The position numbers were made by a program, and so were the translations under genes. DNA of 61,970 nt, from NCBI GenBank assembly GCA_000585075.1, contig JEMY01000002.1, positions 1 through 61,970 on the forward strand, in the 5' to 3' direction. The notes under the pieces were generated by a model. It worked only from the letters and a program-made list of their open reading frames with translations, was not told the DNA's origin and ran no database searches. Source of the DNA: Candidatus Accumulibacter regalis (lineage in GTDB: Bacteria > Pseudomonadota > Gammaproteobacteria > Burkholderiales > Rhodocyclaceae). Below are positions 34,764 through 44,553 of the stretch, one piece after another. Position 1 is the stretch's first letter. Each line of letters begins with the position of its first letter.

Positions 34764-37175
34764 ATGACCCGAAAATCGCGAGGTGCCGTCAGGCGGCCAG
34801 CCGAAACGCCGGCACCCTCGGCCGCCAGCGCGAGTGCTGCCAGCCCGGCGAAGCGACGCCATCTCTGGCTGGCCGTCGGCGTGGCCGTGCTCCTGGCGAT
34901 TGCCGGGATCGGCGTCGTGGTCACCCGACCTGTGGCACTGCCATCGCCGGCCGCCGCCTCCGTCCCGGCGCCTGCGAGCTACGTCGGCGCAAATAGCTGC
35001 CAGACCTGTCACCAAAGCGAGTTCGCGGCGTGGACCGGTTCGCACCACCAGCTGGCTATGCAGGAAGCCACGGACAGTTCGGTCCTGGGCGACTTCGCCA
35101 ACGTCGAGTTCACGCACAGAGGCGTCGAGTCAAGGTTTTTCAAGAGCCCCGACGGCCAGTTCATGGTGCGTACCGATGGCCCGGACGGCAAACTCGCCGA
35201 CTACCCGATCAGCTACACCTTCGGCGTTTACCCGCTGCAGCAGTACCTGATCGCTTTTCCCGGTGGCCGTTACCAGGTCCTGCCGATAGCCTGGGATAGC
35301 CGGCCAGGAAGCGAAGGCGGGCAGCGCTGGTTCCATCTTTATCCCGACCAGAAGCTCGATCATAAGGATCCGCTGCACTGGACCGGTATCTATCAGAACT
35401 GGGCGTTGCAGTGCGCCGAGTGCCACTCGACCAACCTGCGCAAGGCTTACGACGCGCCCAGCAATAGCTACCAGACGACGTTCAGCGAGATCAACGTCGC
35501 TTGCGAGTCCTGCCACGGCCCGGCTTCGGCGCATCTCAGCTGGGCGAGCAAAGCCAAGGCGCCGTACGCTGCGCACGATGACAAAGGCCTGCTGTCGCTG
35601 AAGAGCGGTGGCAGCGGGGCCTGGCACTTTCCTGACCGGGAAGCAAAGTTTGCCGTTCGCGATCAGCCCGCCGATCCGGCCGGGATGAACAGCTGCGGCG
35701 CATGTCATTCGCGGCGCGCCACCCTGAGCGAGGCCCGCCAGGCGGGTGCCCCGCTGTCGGACAGCCACCGCCTGGCGATGCTCACCGCGCCCAACTATTA
35801 CCCGGACGGCCAGCAGCGCGAAGAAGTCTATGTCTGGGGCTCGTTCCTGCAGAGCAAGATGCATCAGCGCGGCGTGAGCTGCATGGACTGCCACGAACCG
35901 CACTCGCAGAAGCTGCGCGCCGAAGGCAATGCGCTGTGCACGCGCTGCCATCAGGCAAGCGAGTTCGACGCGCCCAAACACCATCGGCACCAGGACGGTG
36001 GCAAGGGCGCGCAGTGCGTCACTTGCCACATGCCGTCACAGAACTACATGGTCGTCCACGCGCGGCCGGATCACAGCCTGCGCATTCCCCGTCCCGACCT
36101 GTCGACGGCGCTTGGCAGCCCGAATGCCTGTACGCAGTGCCATGCCGACAAACAGCCCGCCTGGGCCGCCGCCGCAATGGACGGGTGGTACGGCAAGACC
36201 TGGCGCGACCGTCCACATTACGGTTTCACCCTGCACGCCGGTGAGACACAGGGTGTGCGTGCCTTGCCGAGTCTGCTCGAACTGGCCAGCAGCACGGCTC
36301 AGCCAGCGATCGTTCGCGCGACCGCGCTCACGCTGGCGCAGCCTTATGCCGGCCCCGCCACCTTGCCGGCCGCGCGGGCGCTGCTACTCGATTCCGATCC
36401 CCTGGTGCGCAGCGCTGCGCTGGGCATGCTCGAGCGTACCGACCCGATGAATCGCGCGCTGAGTGCCTCGCCTTTGCTGCTGGACCCGGTTCGTGGCGTG
36501 CGCATCGAGGCGGCACGAATCCTCGCCGATGTGCCGGATAGCCAGTTGCCGGCTGGTCGGCAGGCGGCTCGCGAGGCGGCTTTGCAGGAGTATGTCGCGG
36601 CCCTTGAACAGGAGGCCGACTGGCCGGCGGTGAACGTAAATCTTGGCAACTTGCGTCTACGTCAGGGTCGTTTCGACGCGGCGATCGCCGCTTTCCAGCG
36701 GGCGATCGTCCTGGACAAGAGTTTTACCGGCGGGTATGTCAACCTGGCCGATGCCTGGCGACAGCAGGGGCGCGAGTCCGAGGCGGAGGAAGTCCTGCGC
36801 GCGGGCCTGGCCGTTCTGCCCGACGCCGCCGATCTGCACCATGTACTGGGCCTGCTCCTGACCCGCAAGGGCGAGAGCGGTGCAGCGCTGAAGGAATTTG
36901 TCGAAGCCGTCAGGCTGGCCCCGGACAATGCACGTTACGCCTACGTCCAAGCCATCGCGCTGCACTCAGCCGGCAAGCGCGAGGCAGCTCTGGCGGTGCT
37001 GCGCGACGCCAACAAGCGTCATGCCAATGACCTGGAGATACTGAGTGCGCTGATTTCGATCAGTCGTGAAACGGGTGACCAGCGCGCGGCCCTGCGCTAT
37101 GCGAGGCAAGCCGCCGAGATCCTGCCAAATGACCAGAACGTGGAGCAGTTGGTGAGAGAACTGGAAGGCCGCTAG
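34764..37175 (+). CDS. Octaheme c-type cytochrome with HEAT-like and TPR regions
   Basis: Membrane-anchored periplasmic multiheme cytochrome of 803 residues. A Lys/Arg-rich N-terminus and one membrane helix (about 34-54) anchor it. Eight CxxCH heme sites follow between about residues 78 and 460: CQTCH, CAECH, CESCH, CGACH, CMDCH, CTRCH, CVTCH and CTQCH. The cytochrome c554-like arrangement is followed by a HEAT-like segment (about 500-610, with repeated VRxxALxML patterns) and at least three TPR units (about 620-800, NLGNLRLRQGRFDAAIAAFQRA, NLADAWRQQGRESEAEEVLRAG, HVLGLLLTRKGESGAALKEF). It probably moves electrons in a complex organised through the TPRs. The substrate is unknown. Confidence 0.9.
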   Translation: MTRKSRGAVRRPAETPAPSAASASAASPAKRRHLWLAVGVAVLLAIAGIGVVVTRPVALPSPAAASVPAPASYVGANSCQTCHQSEFAAWTGSHHQLAMQEATDSSVLGDFANVEFTHRGVESRFFKSPDGQFMVRTDGPDGKLADYPISYTFGVYPLQQYLIAFPGGRYQVLPIAWDSRPGSEGGQRWFHLYPDQKLDHKDPLHWTGIYQNWALQCAECHSTNLRKAYDAPSNSYQTTFSEINVACESCHGPASAHLSWASKAKAPYAAHDDKGLLSLKSGGSGAWHFPDREAKFAVRDQPADPAGMNSCGACHSRRATLSEARQAGAPLSDSHRLAMLTAPNYYPDGQQREEVYVWGSFLQSKMHQRGVSCMDCHEPHSQKLRAEGNALCTRCHQASEFDAPKHHRHQDGGKGAQCVTCHMPSQNYMVVHARPDHSLRIPRPDLSTALGSPNACTQCHADKQPAWAAAAMDGWYGKTWRDRPHYGFTLHAGETQGVRALPSLLELASSTAQPAIVRATALTLAQPYAGPATLPAARALLLDSDPLVRSAALGMLERTDPMNRALSASPLLLDPVRGVRIEAARILADVPDSQLPAGRQAAREAALQEYVAALEQEADWPAVNVNLGNLRLRQGRFDAAIAAFQRAIVLDKSFTGGYVNLADAWRQQGRESEAEEVLRAGLAVLPDAADLHHVLGLLLTRKGESGAALKEFVEAVRLAPDNARYAYVQAIALHSAGKREAALAVLRDANKRHANDLEILSALISISRETGDQRAALRYARQAAEILPNDQNVEQLVRELEGR

Positions 37176-37562
37176 TACAGCGTTGCATTCTTGATGCGAC
37201 TATTGGCCACTGCTGAAAGCAGGGCGAAAACCCGGTGGTGCTGAAATTCGCAGGGTCCATGCCGGGCGGCCCTCGTCGCCACCTCGCAATGACGAGCGGG
37301 CTGGCGTGTTGCCGCCGTCCCGACGAGGCTCTCAGCAAGCCCGACAGCCGCGCGCAACCCGCGCGCAACCCCCGCGGTGGCCGGGATGTATATGTCCCAC
37401 CCTGCGTGCAACACTGCACTGGGAGGAGTATGACCACGATGCAGGTGGCTCTTCTCGCTCTTGTTCTTAGCATCGTCTCGTGATGCGGTAATTGGACACG
37501 GATCACGAGATCGGGTACCCGGCGCCGCCAGCATTGGCCTCATCAACCGCCAGGCGGCGCGC
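37176..37562. other. Intergenic region between convergent cytochrome and outer-membrane protein genes
   Basis: About 390 bases where two genes converge. No clear terminator or regulatory site was recognised. A very short open frame with a ribosome site is listed separately. The rest looks non-coding. Confidence 0.4.
37430..37483 (+). CDS. Possible 17-residue hydrophobic small protein
   Basis: ATG at 37430 follows GGGAGGAG and opens a frame for MTTMQVALLALVLSIVS, ending at TGA. The peptide is almost entirely hydrophobic after residue 4, as in single-helix membrane microproteins. The ribosome site is rather close to the first ATG (three bases) but well placed for the ATG three codons on. No homology is claimed; chance occurrence is quite possible. 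Confidence 0.25.
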   Translation: MTTMQVALLALVLSIVS

Positions 37563-38384
37563 CTACTTTGGAAACATCAACTGCACCTGCAGGCGCAGCT
37601 GCCAGTTGGCGGCGTTGTCGGGATGGGCGACGTTGTAGTAGGCGCTGAGCTGGGTGTTTACCGGCAGTTTTCCAAAGTGGAAGATCTTGCCGACACCACC
37701 GCCGAGGGGCACGGTCCAGCGCTGGCTGCTGTCGGCCTTCCAGTCGGCGGTGACGATCGGCGCCGACGTCAGATACAGGCCACCCTCGAAGTTGTAGTTG
37801 AGGAAGGGCTGGAGCAGGAAGTTGTTGTAACTCGCGTCGCTGCCCGATCCGACCGACCAGACGTTGTTGACCAGAAAGCCATACACCCAGGGATCGCCCT
37901 TCTTGAGGTTGAGCATCACGAACGAAGGGCCCAGTCCCCAGCGGTCGTTGCCCAGGGCGTCGTTGCTGTTGGTTGGCATCTGGACGACCGCGCCCGCACC
38001 CCAGATGGCACCCTTGGGAATCGCCGGCGAGAGGAAGGCGGTGAACTGCAGGTCGCCGATGCCATTGATCCGGTCTTCGCCGGAGACGAAGGCCGGCTGC
38101 GAAATTACCGGCACGATGGTGCGGGTGATGACGTTCCACTGCGAGTTGACCTCGATCGGGATCACCGGCTGGATGTTGAGGATGTTCTGCGTGCCGTCGC
38201 GCGGCCCGACATTGAAGTTGGTATTGTTCTGGAAGGGTACGCTGATCAGGTTGCCGACCGGATTCTGCGCCAGTTTGGCGAGTTCCTCGGCGCTCATTTC
38301 GGCGCTCGCCGGCGAGGCGAACGCCGCCGCCAGCGACAGGGCGCCGAGAACCTTGCTTGTTTGCCATTTGCCTTGGGATTTCAT
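37563..38384 (-). CDS. Outer-membrane beta-barrel-like secreted protein
   Basis: A 273-residue exported protein (signal peptide about 1-28, cleavage after ASA). The mature sequence alternates in a beta-strand pattern with many aromatic ends (WNVITRTIVPVISQPAF, LQFTAFLSP, FLVNNVWSVGSG, YNNFLLQPFLNYNF) and ends with QLRLQVQLMFPK, a typical barrel terminus. It looks like the neuromedin-U/transporter-type barrel annotations common in Proteobacteria. The start at 38384 has GGAG seven bases upstream; a start five codons earlier lacks one. It lies 32 bases after the PlpD-like gene on the same strand, which suggests an operon. Confidence 0.78.
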   Translation of the reverse strand: MKSQGKWQTSKVLGALSLAAAFASPASAEMSAEELAKLAQNPVGNLISVPFQNNTNFNVGPRDGTQNILNIQPVIPIEVNSQWNVITRTIVPVISQPAFVSGEDRINGIGDLQFTAFLSPAIPKGAIWGAGAVVQMPTNSNDALGNDRWGLGPSFVMLNLKKGDPWVYGFLVNNVWSVGSGSDASYNNFLLQPFLNYNFEGGLYLTSAPIVTADWKADSSQRWTVPLGGGVGKIFHFGKLPVNTQLSAYYNVAHPDNAANWQLRLQVQLMFPK

Positions 38385-38416
38385 GTTTCGGCTCCGCATA
38401 TGTGAAGGCCTGCAGT

Positions 38417-40660
38417 TCAGGGGGTTCCGAGGAACAGGTAGAAATTGGAATAACCGCCAGTCGACCCGGCGTTCGAGTAGCCGTAACCCAGGTAAACCGG
38501 ACCCAGTGGCGTCTCGCCGCCAAGATAGACCGCAACGCCCGGGATCCAGCCGTTGAGTTCGGTTTCCGTAAACGGCCGGCCAACCTTGGCCGCCTCGAAG
38601 GCGGCGCCGACGCGCAGGTCTCCGCGCAGGCCGAGCGGCAGGCGACCGATGATCCGCTCGGCACGGATACTGCCGTAGCTCATGTTGTCCCCCTTCAACT
38701 GTCCGACGGCAAAGGCGGTCATGTTCAGCATGCCGCCCAATTGTCCGAGATCGTACACGGGCAGCTGGCCGATTGGCGAGCCCTGGTACGAGAGCCGGCT
38801 GGCCATGACCCAGTCGCCGACATTCCAGTAACCGCTGGCACCGGCGTCGAGGCGACTGTAGCCCTCGGCGGCAGAGTCGAAGTACTTCACGTTGCTCGAC
38901 CAGCCCCTGGTTGGGAAGTAGAGTCGATCGGTCTGGTCGATGTCCAATGCCGCAAACCAGCCGCCATAGGTCTTCGTCTCCTCGGGGAGGAATGGCGAGC
39001 CGGTGTCTAGCTCACTTTTTCGCCAGTTCTCCTGCCAGCCCAGGCGCGCCTGACCAAGGAGGCCTATGTTCGCTCCACCACCAAGGCGAAGGGTGGTCTG
39101 GGAAATCCTGTACTCGGCAAGCTTGTTGTCGTTCTGGTAGACGCCGGTTATGCGGTTCAGGTAGCTGGCGTTGGCTTCGAGGAAGAAGCGCTGCTGCGCG
39201 TCGACCGGTTGGTAGAGGTCGGCGCCGAACCCGGACTGCGAGCCGATTTCGCCGTAGGCGAGGAATTCGCCGCCGAGCGTGTTGAGCCAGGTTTTCTGAT
39301 ACGCGCCGCGCAGGCTGTACGTCGAGTCGGTACGGAAATTGCTGTCGAGGTTCACGCCGAAGCGCATGTAGTCAGGCCCCCAGCCTTTCTCGACCGGCGT
39401 CACCCGCAGAATGTTGCGTTCGCGTAGCGTGGTGTCGAGCGCGTAATCGACGTGCTCGTAGTAGCCATCGCCATACGCGCGCATCAGATCGGCGTCCACC
39501 TTGGACGGATTGACGGTGTCGCCCGGTTTGATCTCCAGATAGCGTTTGACCACCGCCGGGTTGACCAGCTTGAGCCCGGCGACCTGCACTTCGTCGACCC
39601 GTGGCGCTGCGTGCACGGGTGGCTGCATCTGCGCCACCCATGCGGCGTAAGCGGTATCACTGACGGCCAGCGTGCGCAGGCGGTCGGCGACCGCTTCGGC
39701 AGCTTCCGCACCGCGATCTGCCGTTTCCGAACTGCGCTTGAAATCGCCCGCCGTGATCCCCTCGAGATCGGGTTTGATATAGATGTCGGTCGGCTTGAGC
39801 GTGGCCAGCGAGCGCGTCACGTTCTGCTCGGTGAGGATGTTCACCATCTGTGCGGAAACGCTCAACAGGCCGCTGATGTCCTCGGCCTTGAGCAGCGGCG
39901 AGCCGACGTTGACGGCGATGATGACGTCGGCCTGGCAGCGGGTGCGCGCCTCGTCGATCGGCACGTTGTCCACCAGGCCGCCATCGACCAGCTTCCTGCC
40001 ATCGGACTCGACCGGCGCCATCAGGCCGGGAACCGACATGCTGGCGCGCATCGCCTCGGAAAGGCTGCCCTTGCGAAAGACCACCCGGTCGCCGCTGACG
40101 ATATCGGTGGCGATGATCGACAGGGGCAGCGGAAGCGCGCCGATTTCTCGTTCGCCCAGATAGTCGCGGACGAGCACGTTGAAGAACAGTTTGATCTTCT
40201 GTCCCATGACGATTCCCGGCTGTCCCTTGACTCCCTGTGGCCCGACGCCCGTCTCCGAACCCGGCAGGAAGCGCTTGTCGAGGGTCTTCTTGCGAAAATT
40301 CTGCTGGTTCAGCGGCGGATCGTCGCGAAACAGGTCGTCCCAATCGGCTTCCGCCAGCTTGCTGCGCATGGTCGCAGGCGCCAGGCCGCTGGCATAAACA
40401 CCGGCGACCAGTGCGCCCATACTGGTACCGGCAACGCAGTCGACGGGTACGCGCAGTTTCTCGAGCACTTCGAGAACGCCAATGTGCGCCGCACCGCGTG
40501 CGCCGCCGCCGCCGAGGACCAGGCCGACGCGCGGCCTGGCCGCTTCACCACCGGTGGCTGTCTGCGCCAGCGCGCCGACCGCGAAAAAAAACAGCCACGC
40601 GGCAAGGGCCATGCGCCCCAGCCTGCCCGCAGCGGTCGCTGCGAACTCCTCTTTTCTCAC
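38417..40660 (-). CDS. Patatin-like phospholipase with POTRA and outer-membrane barrel (PlpD, type Vd)
   Basis: Predicted type Vd autotransporter of 747 residues. A signal peptide (about 10-33) is followed by a patatin domain with the oxyanion glycines GGGGARG, the nucleophile S80 in GTSMG and the catalytic Asp226 in VDGGLVDN. A POTRA-like domain (about 355-430, VDEVQVAGLKLVNPAVVKRYL) then leads into a 16-strand-type barrel of the Omp85 relatives ending in YSNFYLFLGTP. Lipase activity on host or neighbour phospholipids is the family expectation. The start is GTG with GGAGTAGGGA upstream. Cotranscribed with the barrel gene after it and perhaps the SYLF gene before it. Confidence 0.92.
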   Translation of the reverse strand: MRKEEFAATAAGRLGRMALAAWLFFFAVGALAQTATGGEAARPRVGLVLGGGGARGAAHIGVLEVLEKLRVPVDCVAGTSMGALVAGVYASGLAPATMRSKLAEADWDDLFRDDPPLNQQNFRKKTLDKRFLPGSETGVGPQGVKGQPGIVMGQKIKLFFNVLVRDYLGEREIGALPLPLSIIATDIVSGDRVVFRKGSLSEAMRASMSVPGLMAPVESDGRKLVDGGLVDNVPIDEARTRCQADVIIAVNVGSPLLKAEDISGLLSVSAQMVNILTEQNVTRSLATLKPTDIYIKPDLEGITAGDFKRSSETADRGAEAAEAVADRLRTLAVSDTAYAAWVAQMQPPVHAAPRVDEVQVAGLKLVNPAVVKRYLEIKPGDTVNPSKVDADLMRAYGDGYYEHVDYALDTTLRERNILRVTPVEKGWGPDYMRFGVNLDSNFRTDSTYSLRGAYQKTWLNTLGGEFLAYGEIGSQSGFGADLYQPVDAQQRFFLEANASYLNRITGVYQNDNKLAEYRISQTTLRLGGGANIGLLGQARLGWQENWRKSELDTGSPFLPEETKTYGGWFAALDIDQTDRLYFPTRGWSSNVKYFDSAAEGYSRLDAGASGYWNVGDWVMASRLSYQGSPIGQLPVYDLGQLGGMLNMTAFAVGQLKGDNMSYGSIRAERIIGRLPLGLRGDLRVGAAFEAAKVGRPFTETELNGWIPGVAVYLGGETPLGPVYLGYGYSNAGSTGGYSNFYLFLGTP

Positions 40661-40756
40661 TCCCTACTCCTTGTCTGGGTCGCCGGACAACGAAAGCGCT
40701 GCCGGCAGGCGGAAGTTGCGCACGATCCTCGCTCCGGCGCAGCCAACGCAATGGTT

Positions 40757-41356
40757 CTACTGGTTCAGCGCCTCGTCGGGAAGGTAGCCGACGCCGCCCC
40801 AGTTGGCCTGGAGAACGACGCCCTGGTCGGTGAGCTGATAACTCGACAACATTGGATTGAACGAGATGCTACCGTCGAGGACCAGCCCTTTTCCGGTACC
40901 GGGCTTGAAGGTGGCGTCGCCCGATGCGCTGACGTCGGCGCCGACGGCGCCGAAGGTGTCGAACAGATCGCGGTTGCGGAAGATGATCAGTTGTCGGAAG
41001 CGCTTGTAGCCGACGCCGGGACCGGTGCCGACGCGAGCCATCTTCATGTACCTCGTCTTGCCGGTCCTGTTATCGGTGAGCACGCCGGCACCATCGCCCA
41101 TCACCAGCAGGACGATGTTGTACTGCGTCGAGGTGAAAACGCCATAGCCCACGGCGTTGGCGATTTCCTCCCTGATCTCGGGTTTTCTGGCGACCAGGTC
41201 GGCGACCGTCTGCGCGCGCAGCTCAAGCAGCACTTGACGCCGCGCCTCGATCGCCGGGTCGACTTTCGACTGCCCGCTGCCTGTCGCACAGGACACCGTG
41301 AGCAGTACGAGAAGGGCTGGCACGAGAGTTCGCCATGCTTTTTCGGTCAATTTCAT
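40757..41356 (-). CDS. SYLF/Ysc84-domain lipoprotein
   Basis: A 199-residue protein with a signal peptide and lipobox (LTVSC near residue 23). The remainder is a SYLF (DUF500) domain: VGYGVFTST, a GAGVLTDNRTGKTRYMKM segment, FGAVGADVSASGDATFKPG and the C-terminal LTDQGVVLQANWGG block. SYLF domains bind lipids in eukaryotes; bacterial members are envelope proteins of unknown role. GGAGG directly upstream supports the start. Same strand as, and 96 bases before, the PlpD-like gene. Confidence 0.86.
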   Translation of the reverse strand: MKLTEKAWRTLVPALLVLLTVSCATGSGQSKVDPAIEARRQVLLELRAQTVADLVARKPEIREEIANAVGYGVFTSTQYNIVLLVMGDGAGVLTDNRTGKTRYMKMARVGTGPGVGYKRFRQLIIFRNRDLFDTFGAVGADVSASGDATFKPGTGKGLVLDGSISFNPMLSSYQLTDQGVVLQANWGGVGYLPDEALNQ

Positions 41357-41387
41357 GGGGGCCTCCTGCGGGTGGTTTTGGAGCGAG

Positions 41388-41642
41388 CTACCCGTGAGCA
41401 GCCATCGGGAGCGAGTCGAGAATGGTCAGCGCGGCCTGGGCATTCTCGGCGGCATCGCGGCCAAGGCTGGTGAGGTAGCCGCCGTCGACCTGCGTCAGCA
41501 GACCTTTGGCGTGCAGGCGCTGGGTGGCGGCGACGACTTCGGGAGCAGCGGTCTTGTGGATCTTCAGCCCGTGCAGCGGGCTTGCCAGGTCAAAGCGGGC
41601 CAGGATGTTCAGTTCATCGACCAGGTCGGGCGTGAAGGGCAT
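41388..41642 (-). CDS. TIGR02647-family small protein
   Basis: A small 84-residue protein starting MPFTPDLVDELNILARFDL, matching my memory of TIGR02647, a family sometimes labelled DNA-binding. It has a winged-helix-like layout with an RLHAKGLLTQVDGGYLTSLGRDAAENA segment. GAGG lies upstream of the start. Function unknown. Confidence 0.85.
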   Translation of the reverse strand: MPFTPDLVDELNILARFDLASPLHGLKIHKTAAPEVVAATQRLHAKGLLTQVDGGYLTSLGRDAAENAQAALTILDSLPMAAHG

Positions 41643-41722
41643 GGCGAGTCCTCATTGGAGCTAGCGTTAAGGCGCGGTTGCGCTTGGGGGCTACATTCTA
41701 GCGCGAGCTGTACGCGGCGCTC

Positions 41723-43303
41723 TCAGGAACTGCACGAGAGCATCGAGCAGCCGGCCTTGTGGCGGGCCCAGTCGGGGCGCCGGGCGCTGAATTCCGCCCG
41801 CCCTGGCTGCTCCTGGTAGGGGCGGCGGAGGACTTCGAGGAGTTCGTGAATGGTCTGTGTGTCGCCCTGCTCGGCCCGCTCGATGGCCTGTTGCGCCAGG
41901 TAGTTGCGCAGGACGTAACGCGGGTTAACCTGGTTCATGGCAGCAATGCGGCGCTCTGCGGGCTGTCCGTCGTGACGCAGGCGAGCGCTGTAGCGCGCCA
42001 ACCAGCGTGCGAGGTCGGGCGCAAAGCGTTGCCTGAGGTCTTCACGATAGAAGGATTCACGCAGGACTTCCGCATCGGGCTGGTCGATGTCCAGCTGCGC
42101 CAGCTGGCGGAAGAACTCGGTCATGTCGATTTCGGCCAGACGCATCACTTCGAACAGCTCGCCAAGCAACTCGCCATCGGCGGGCGTCCAGCTGCGCAAT
42201 CCGAGCTTGCCGGCGAAAGCGGTGCAGAACTCGGCCGAATAGACTTCGTCGTAATGCTCGAGAGCCGCCGCCAGCTCCGCCGAGCGCGCCGCCTTCTCTG
42301 CCATCGGCGGTTTGGGCAGCAACGGGGCCAGGGCGTCGGCCAGTCGTTCGAGGTTCCAGCGGGCGATTTCCGGCTGCCGGGCAAAGCAGTAGCGGCGGCT
42401 CGAGGCGTCCGTCGTGTTTGGTGTCCAGGCGGGGTCGAAGTTGTCGACCCAGCCGTAGGGACCATAGTCGATGGTCAGGCCGAGGATCGACATGTTGTCG
42501 GTGTTCATCACCCCGTGGACAAATCCGACGCGCAGCCAGTGCGCCATCAGGCGGGCGGTGCGCTCGCAGACTTCGCGGAACCACACGGCCAGCTTTTCTC
42601 CGGGTGCGACCAGTAGTGCAGGGAAGTCACGGGCGATGGTGAAGTCGACCAGGCGCTGCAGCAGTGCGTGCTCGCCGCGTGCGGCGAGCAGTTCGAAATG
42701 ACCGAAACGGGTGAACGAAGGCGCGACGCGGCAGACCACGGCGCCGGGCTCGGCGATCGGATGGCCATCGTAGAACATGTCGCGGACGACGCTTTCACCG
42801 CTGCCGACGAGACTCAGTGCGCGCGTCGTCGGCACGCCCAGGTGATGCATCGCCTCGCTGCACAGGAACTCGCGGATCGACGAGCGCAGGACTGCGCGAC
42901 CATCGGCTCGGCGGGCGTACGGCGTCGGGCCGGCGCCCTTGAGTTGCAGTTCGAAGCGCTGCCCGCGCCGATTGACCGCCTCACCGAGCAGAATGGCCCG
43001 GCCGTCGCCAAGCTGCCCCGCCCATTGCCCGAACTGATGTCCGCCGTAACAGCTCGCGTAGCTGACCATTCCCGGCAGCAAGCGGTTGCCGGAGAGGGCG
43101 GCAAGCATCTCCGCCGACGCCATGTCCCGATCGTCGAGGTCGAGGTCCGCCGCGACTTCCCGCGAATGTGCGAGCAGCGTTGGCGCTGCGACGGGTGTCG
43201 GAGTCACCGGTGACCAGCAGGCGGCGCAGACTTGCCTCGGTTGGTTGCGCAGCTCGGTGTCGCCCGGCAGCTCGCGGACGAAGCGGTTATCGAAGTTCAG
43301 CAT
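41723..43303 (-). CDS. selO: SelO/YdiU-family protein adenylyltransferase (pseudokinase fold)
   Basis: A 526-residue SelO protein, a pseudokinase that transfers AMP to protein Ser/Thr/Tyr residues in redox stress control. Family landmarks are [34 protein letters not shown] and the HGVMNTDN metal/nucleotide loop, then [10 protein letters not shown] (DFG-like). The C-terminus carries a Cys pair (GCSMLSCSS) where eukaryotic SelO has selenocysteine. Length is normal. It is not closely linked to a partner gene; a TerB-like gene lies upstream on the same strand. Confidence 0.93.
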   Translation of the reverse strand: MLNFDNRFVRELPGDTELRNQPRQVCAACWSPVTPTPVAAPTLLAHSREVAADLDLDDRDMASAEMLAALSGNRLLPGMVSYASCYGGHQFGQWAGQLGDGRAILLGEAVNRRGQRFELQLKGAGPTPYARRADGRAVLRSSIREFLCSEAMHHLGVPTTRALSLVGSGESVVRDMFYDGHPIAEPGAVVCRVAPSFTRFGHFELLAARGEHALLQRLVDFTIARDFPALLVAPGEKLAVWFREVCERTARLMAHWLRVGFVHGVMNTDNMSILGLTIDYGPYGWVDNFDPAWTPNTTDASSRRYCFARQPEIARWNLERLADALAPLLPKPPMAEKAARSAELAAALEHYDEVYSAEFCTAFAGKLGLRSWTPADGELLGELFEVMRLAEIDMTEFFRQLAQLDIDQPDAEVLRESFYREDLRQRFAPDLARWLARYSARLRHDGQPAERRIAAMNQVNPRYVLRNYLAQQAIERAEQGDTQTIHELLEVLRRPYQEQPGRAEFSARRPDWARHKAGCSMLSCSS

Positions 43304-43376
43304 CGGCGCCGCACGGCGCGCTTTCCAGGTGGGCAGCGCGACGGCGCGGGGCGACGAAGCATTCGCGGTCGGCGCA

Positions 43377-44363
43377 TCAGCCCTGGCGAACCATGTCGAT
43401 GATCTTGGCGCTGTCCAGCGTGCGTGCGCGCGCCTGTATTTCGGGCAGGTAACGGCGGTGCAGGCTCTTGGCCTCGCCGAGCATGCTGTCGAAGCTGCTG
43501 CGCAGCATCTCGCTGGAAAAGCTGCGGCCGCCGGCGTAGTAGCGTCTGGCCACGTGGCCGAGGGCGTAAGTGCTGGCGAAACTCATTCCCGAGCTCACCG
43601 CCTGCTTGCCCAGGCCGCGCAGGAAGCCACCGCCGACCTTGCCGAGCAGGCCACCGAGGAGCTTGCGACCTGCCTGTTCGAGATACTGCGAAGTCAGGCC
43701 GACGCCGAGGGTGGCGAGAAAGTCCTTGATATGCCCGCGGTCGAGTTCGAAACCGTAGGACTTCCCGATGCGATAGACGAGCTTGATCTGCAGCGGAATG
43801 ATGGCCATCGTCGACAGCGATTCGGGAAGCAGTTCGAGCGCGCCATTGAGGATCGAGGCGTTGAGAATGGCCTGGTCAATCTCGGCGTCGCTCATTGTCG
43901 AGGCCAGGCCGGCGGCCGCCGGCCCCGGTGCGGGGACGCTTGCGGTCGTGCCGGCCGTCGTCGGCGCCGGACTGCCGGTGGCCACCGGCAGTGCGGCGAT
44001 GGCTTCGGCCTGCTCGCTGTAGGCGCTGGCCTGCTGCTCGTCGAGCGCCAGGGCAGCGCGCAGGTCGTCGAGAAAGGCCTTTTCGGCAGCCGATTGGACG
44101 CCGTCGGCGTCACACACGCAGACGGCCATTTCAAAAGCCAGTTGCCGCGTCTCGGGAGTGGTCAGTGCTGCCGCAGCCGCGGCCATCGAGACCCGCTTGA
44201 GCAGGACGTCCTGATACAGCGCTGCGATGTTGAGCGAGCCTTCGCCGGCCAGCGCGTCGGCGATGCGCCTGATCTCCGCACGTTCGCTCTCGTTCTTGCC
44301 GCCGTCGGCGAAGGCGGCCATCAGGCTGAGGGTGAGGATGGCTTCCTGTTGCTGCTCGTTCAT
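43377..44363 (-). CDS. TerB-like / DUF697-like protein
   Basis: A 328-residue protein. The N-terminal part (about 1-110) looks like a TerB-type helical domain ([51 protein letters not shown]). An Ala/Pro/Thr-rich linker (about 120-155) leads to a C-terminal half with DUF697 character ([80 protein letters not shown]). The amphipathic Gly-rich stretch suggests membrane association. The start at 44363 is the first Met with family-like sequence and has AAGAGA upstream; the frame is open earlier. Function unknown. Confidence 0.75.
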   Translation of the reverse strand: MNEQQQEAILTLSLMAAFADGGKNESERAEIRRIADALAGEGSLNIAALYQDVLLKRVSMAAAAAALTTPETRQLAFEMAVCVCDADGVQSAAEKAFLDDLRAALALDEQQASAYSEQAEAIAALPVATGSPAPTTAGTTASVPAPGPAAAGLASTMSDAEIDQAILNASILNGALELLPESLSTMAIIPLQIKLVYRIGKSYGFELDRGHIKDFLATLGVGLTSQYLEQAGRKLLGGLLGKVGGGFLRGLGKQAVSSGMSFASTYALGHVARRYYAGGRSFSSEMLRSSFDSMLGEAKSLHRRYLPEIQARARTLDSAKIIDMVRQG

Positions 44364-44553
44364 GCGCTGTCTCTTCGGTAAGGATGCGATTGGGCAGGGC
44401 GAGTATCGACAAGTTCCGCGCCGGAAGCAAGGCGCGCGTCGCCGGTTTCGGCAGAGGACATTAGCGGCGCGCACCCTGGAGCGGCCTTGGTCGAAGTGGT
44501 CCGCGTGGCGGCGGAGTGGCGCTGTCGCGCCGTCCGTCGCGGCAGGGTCGTGC

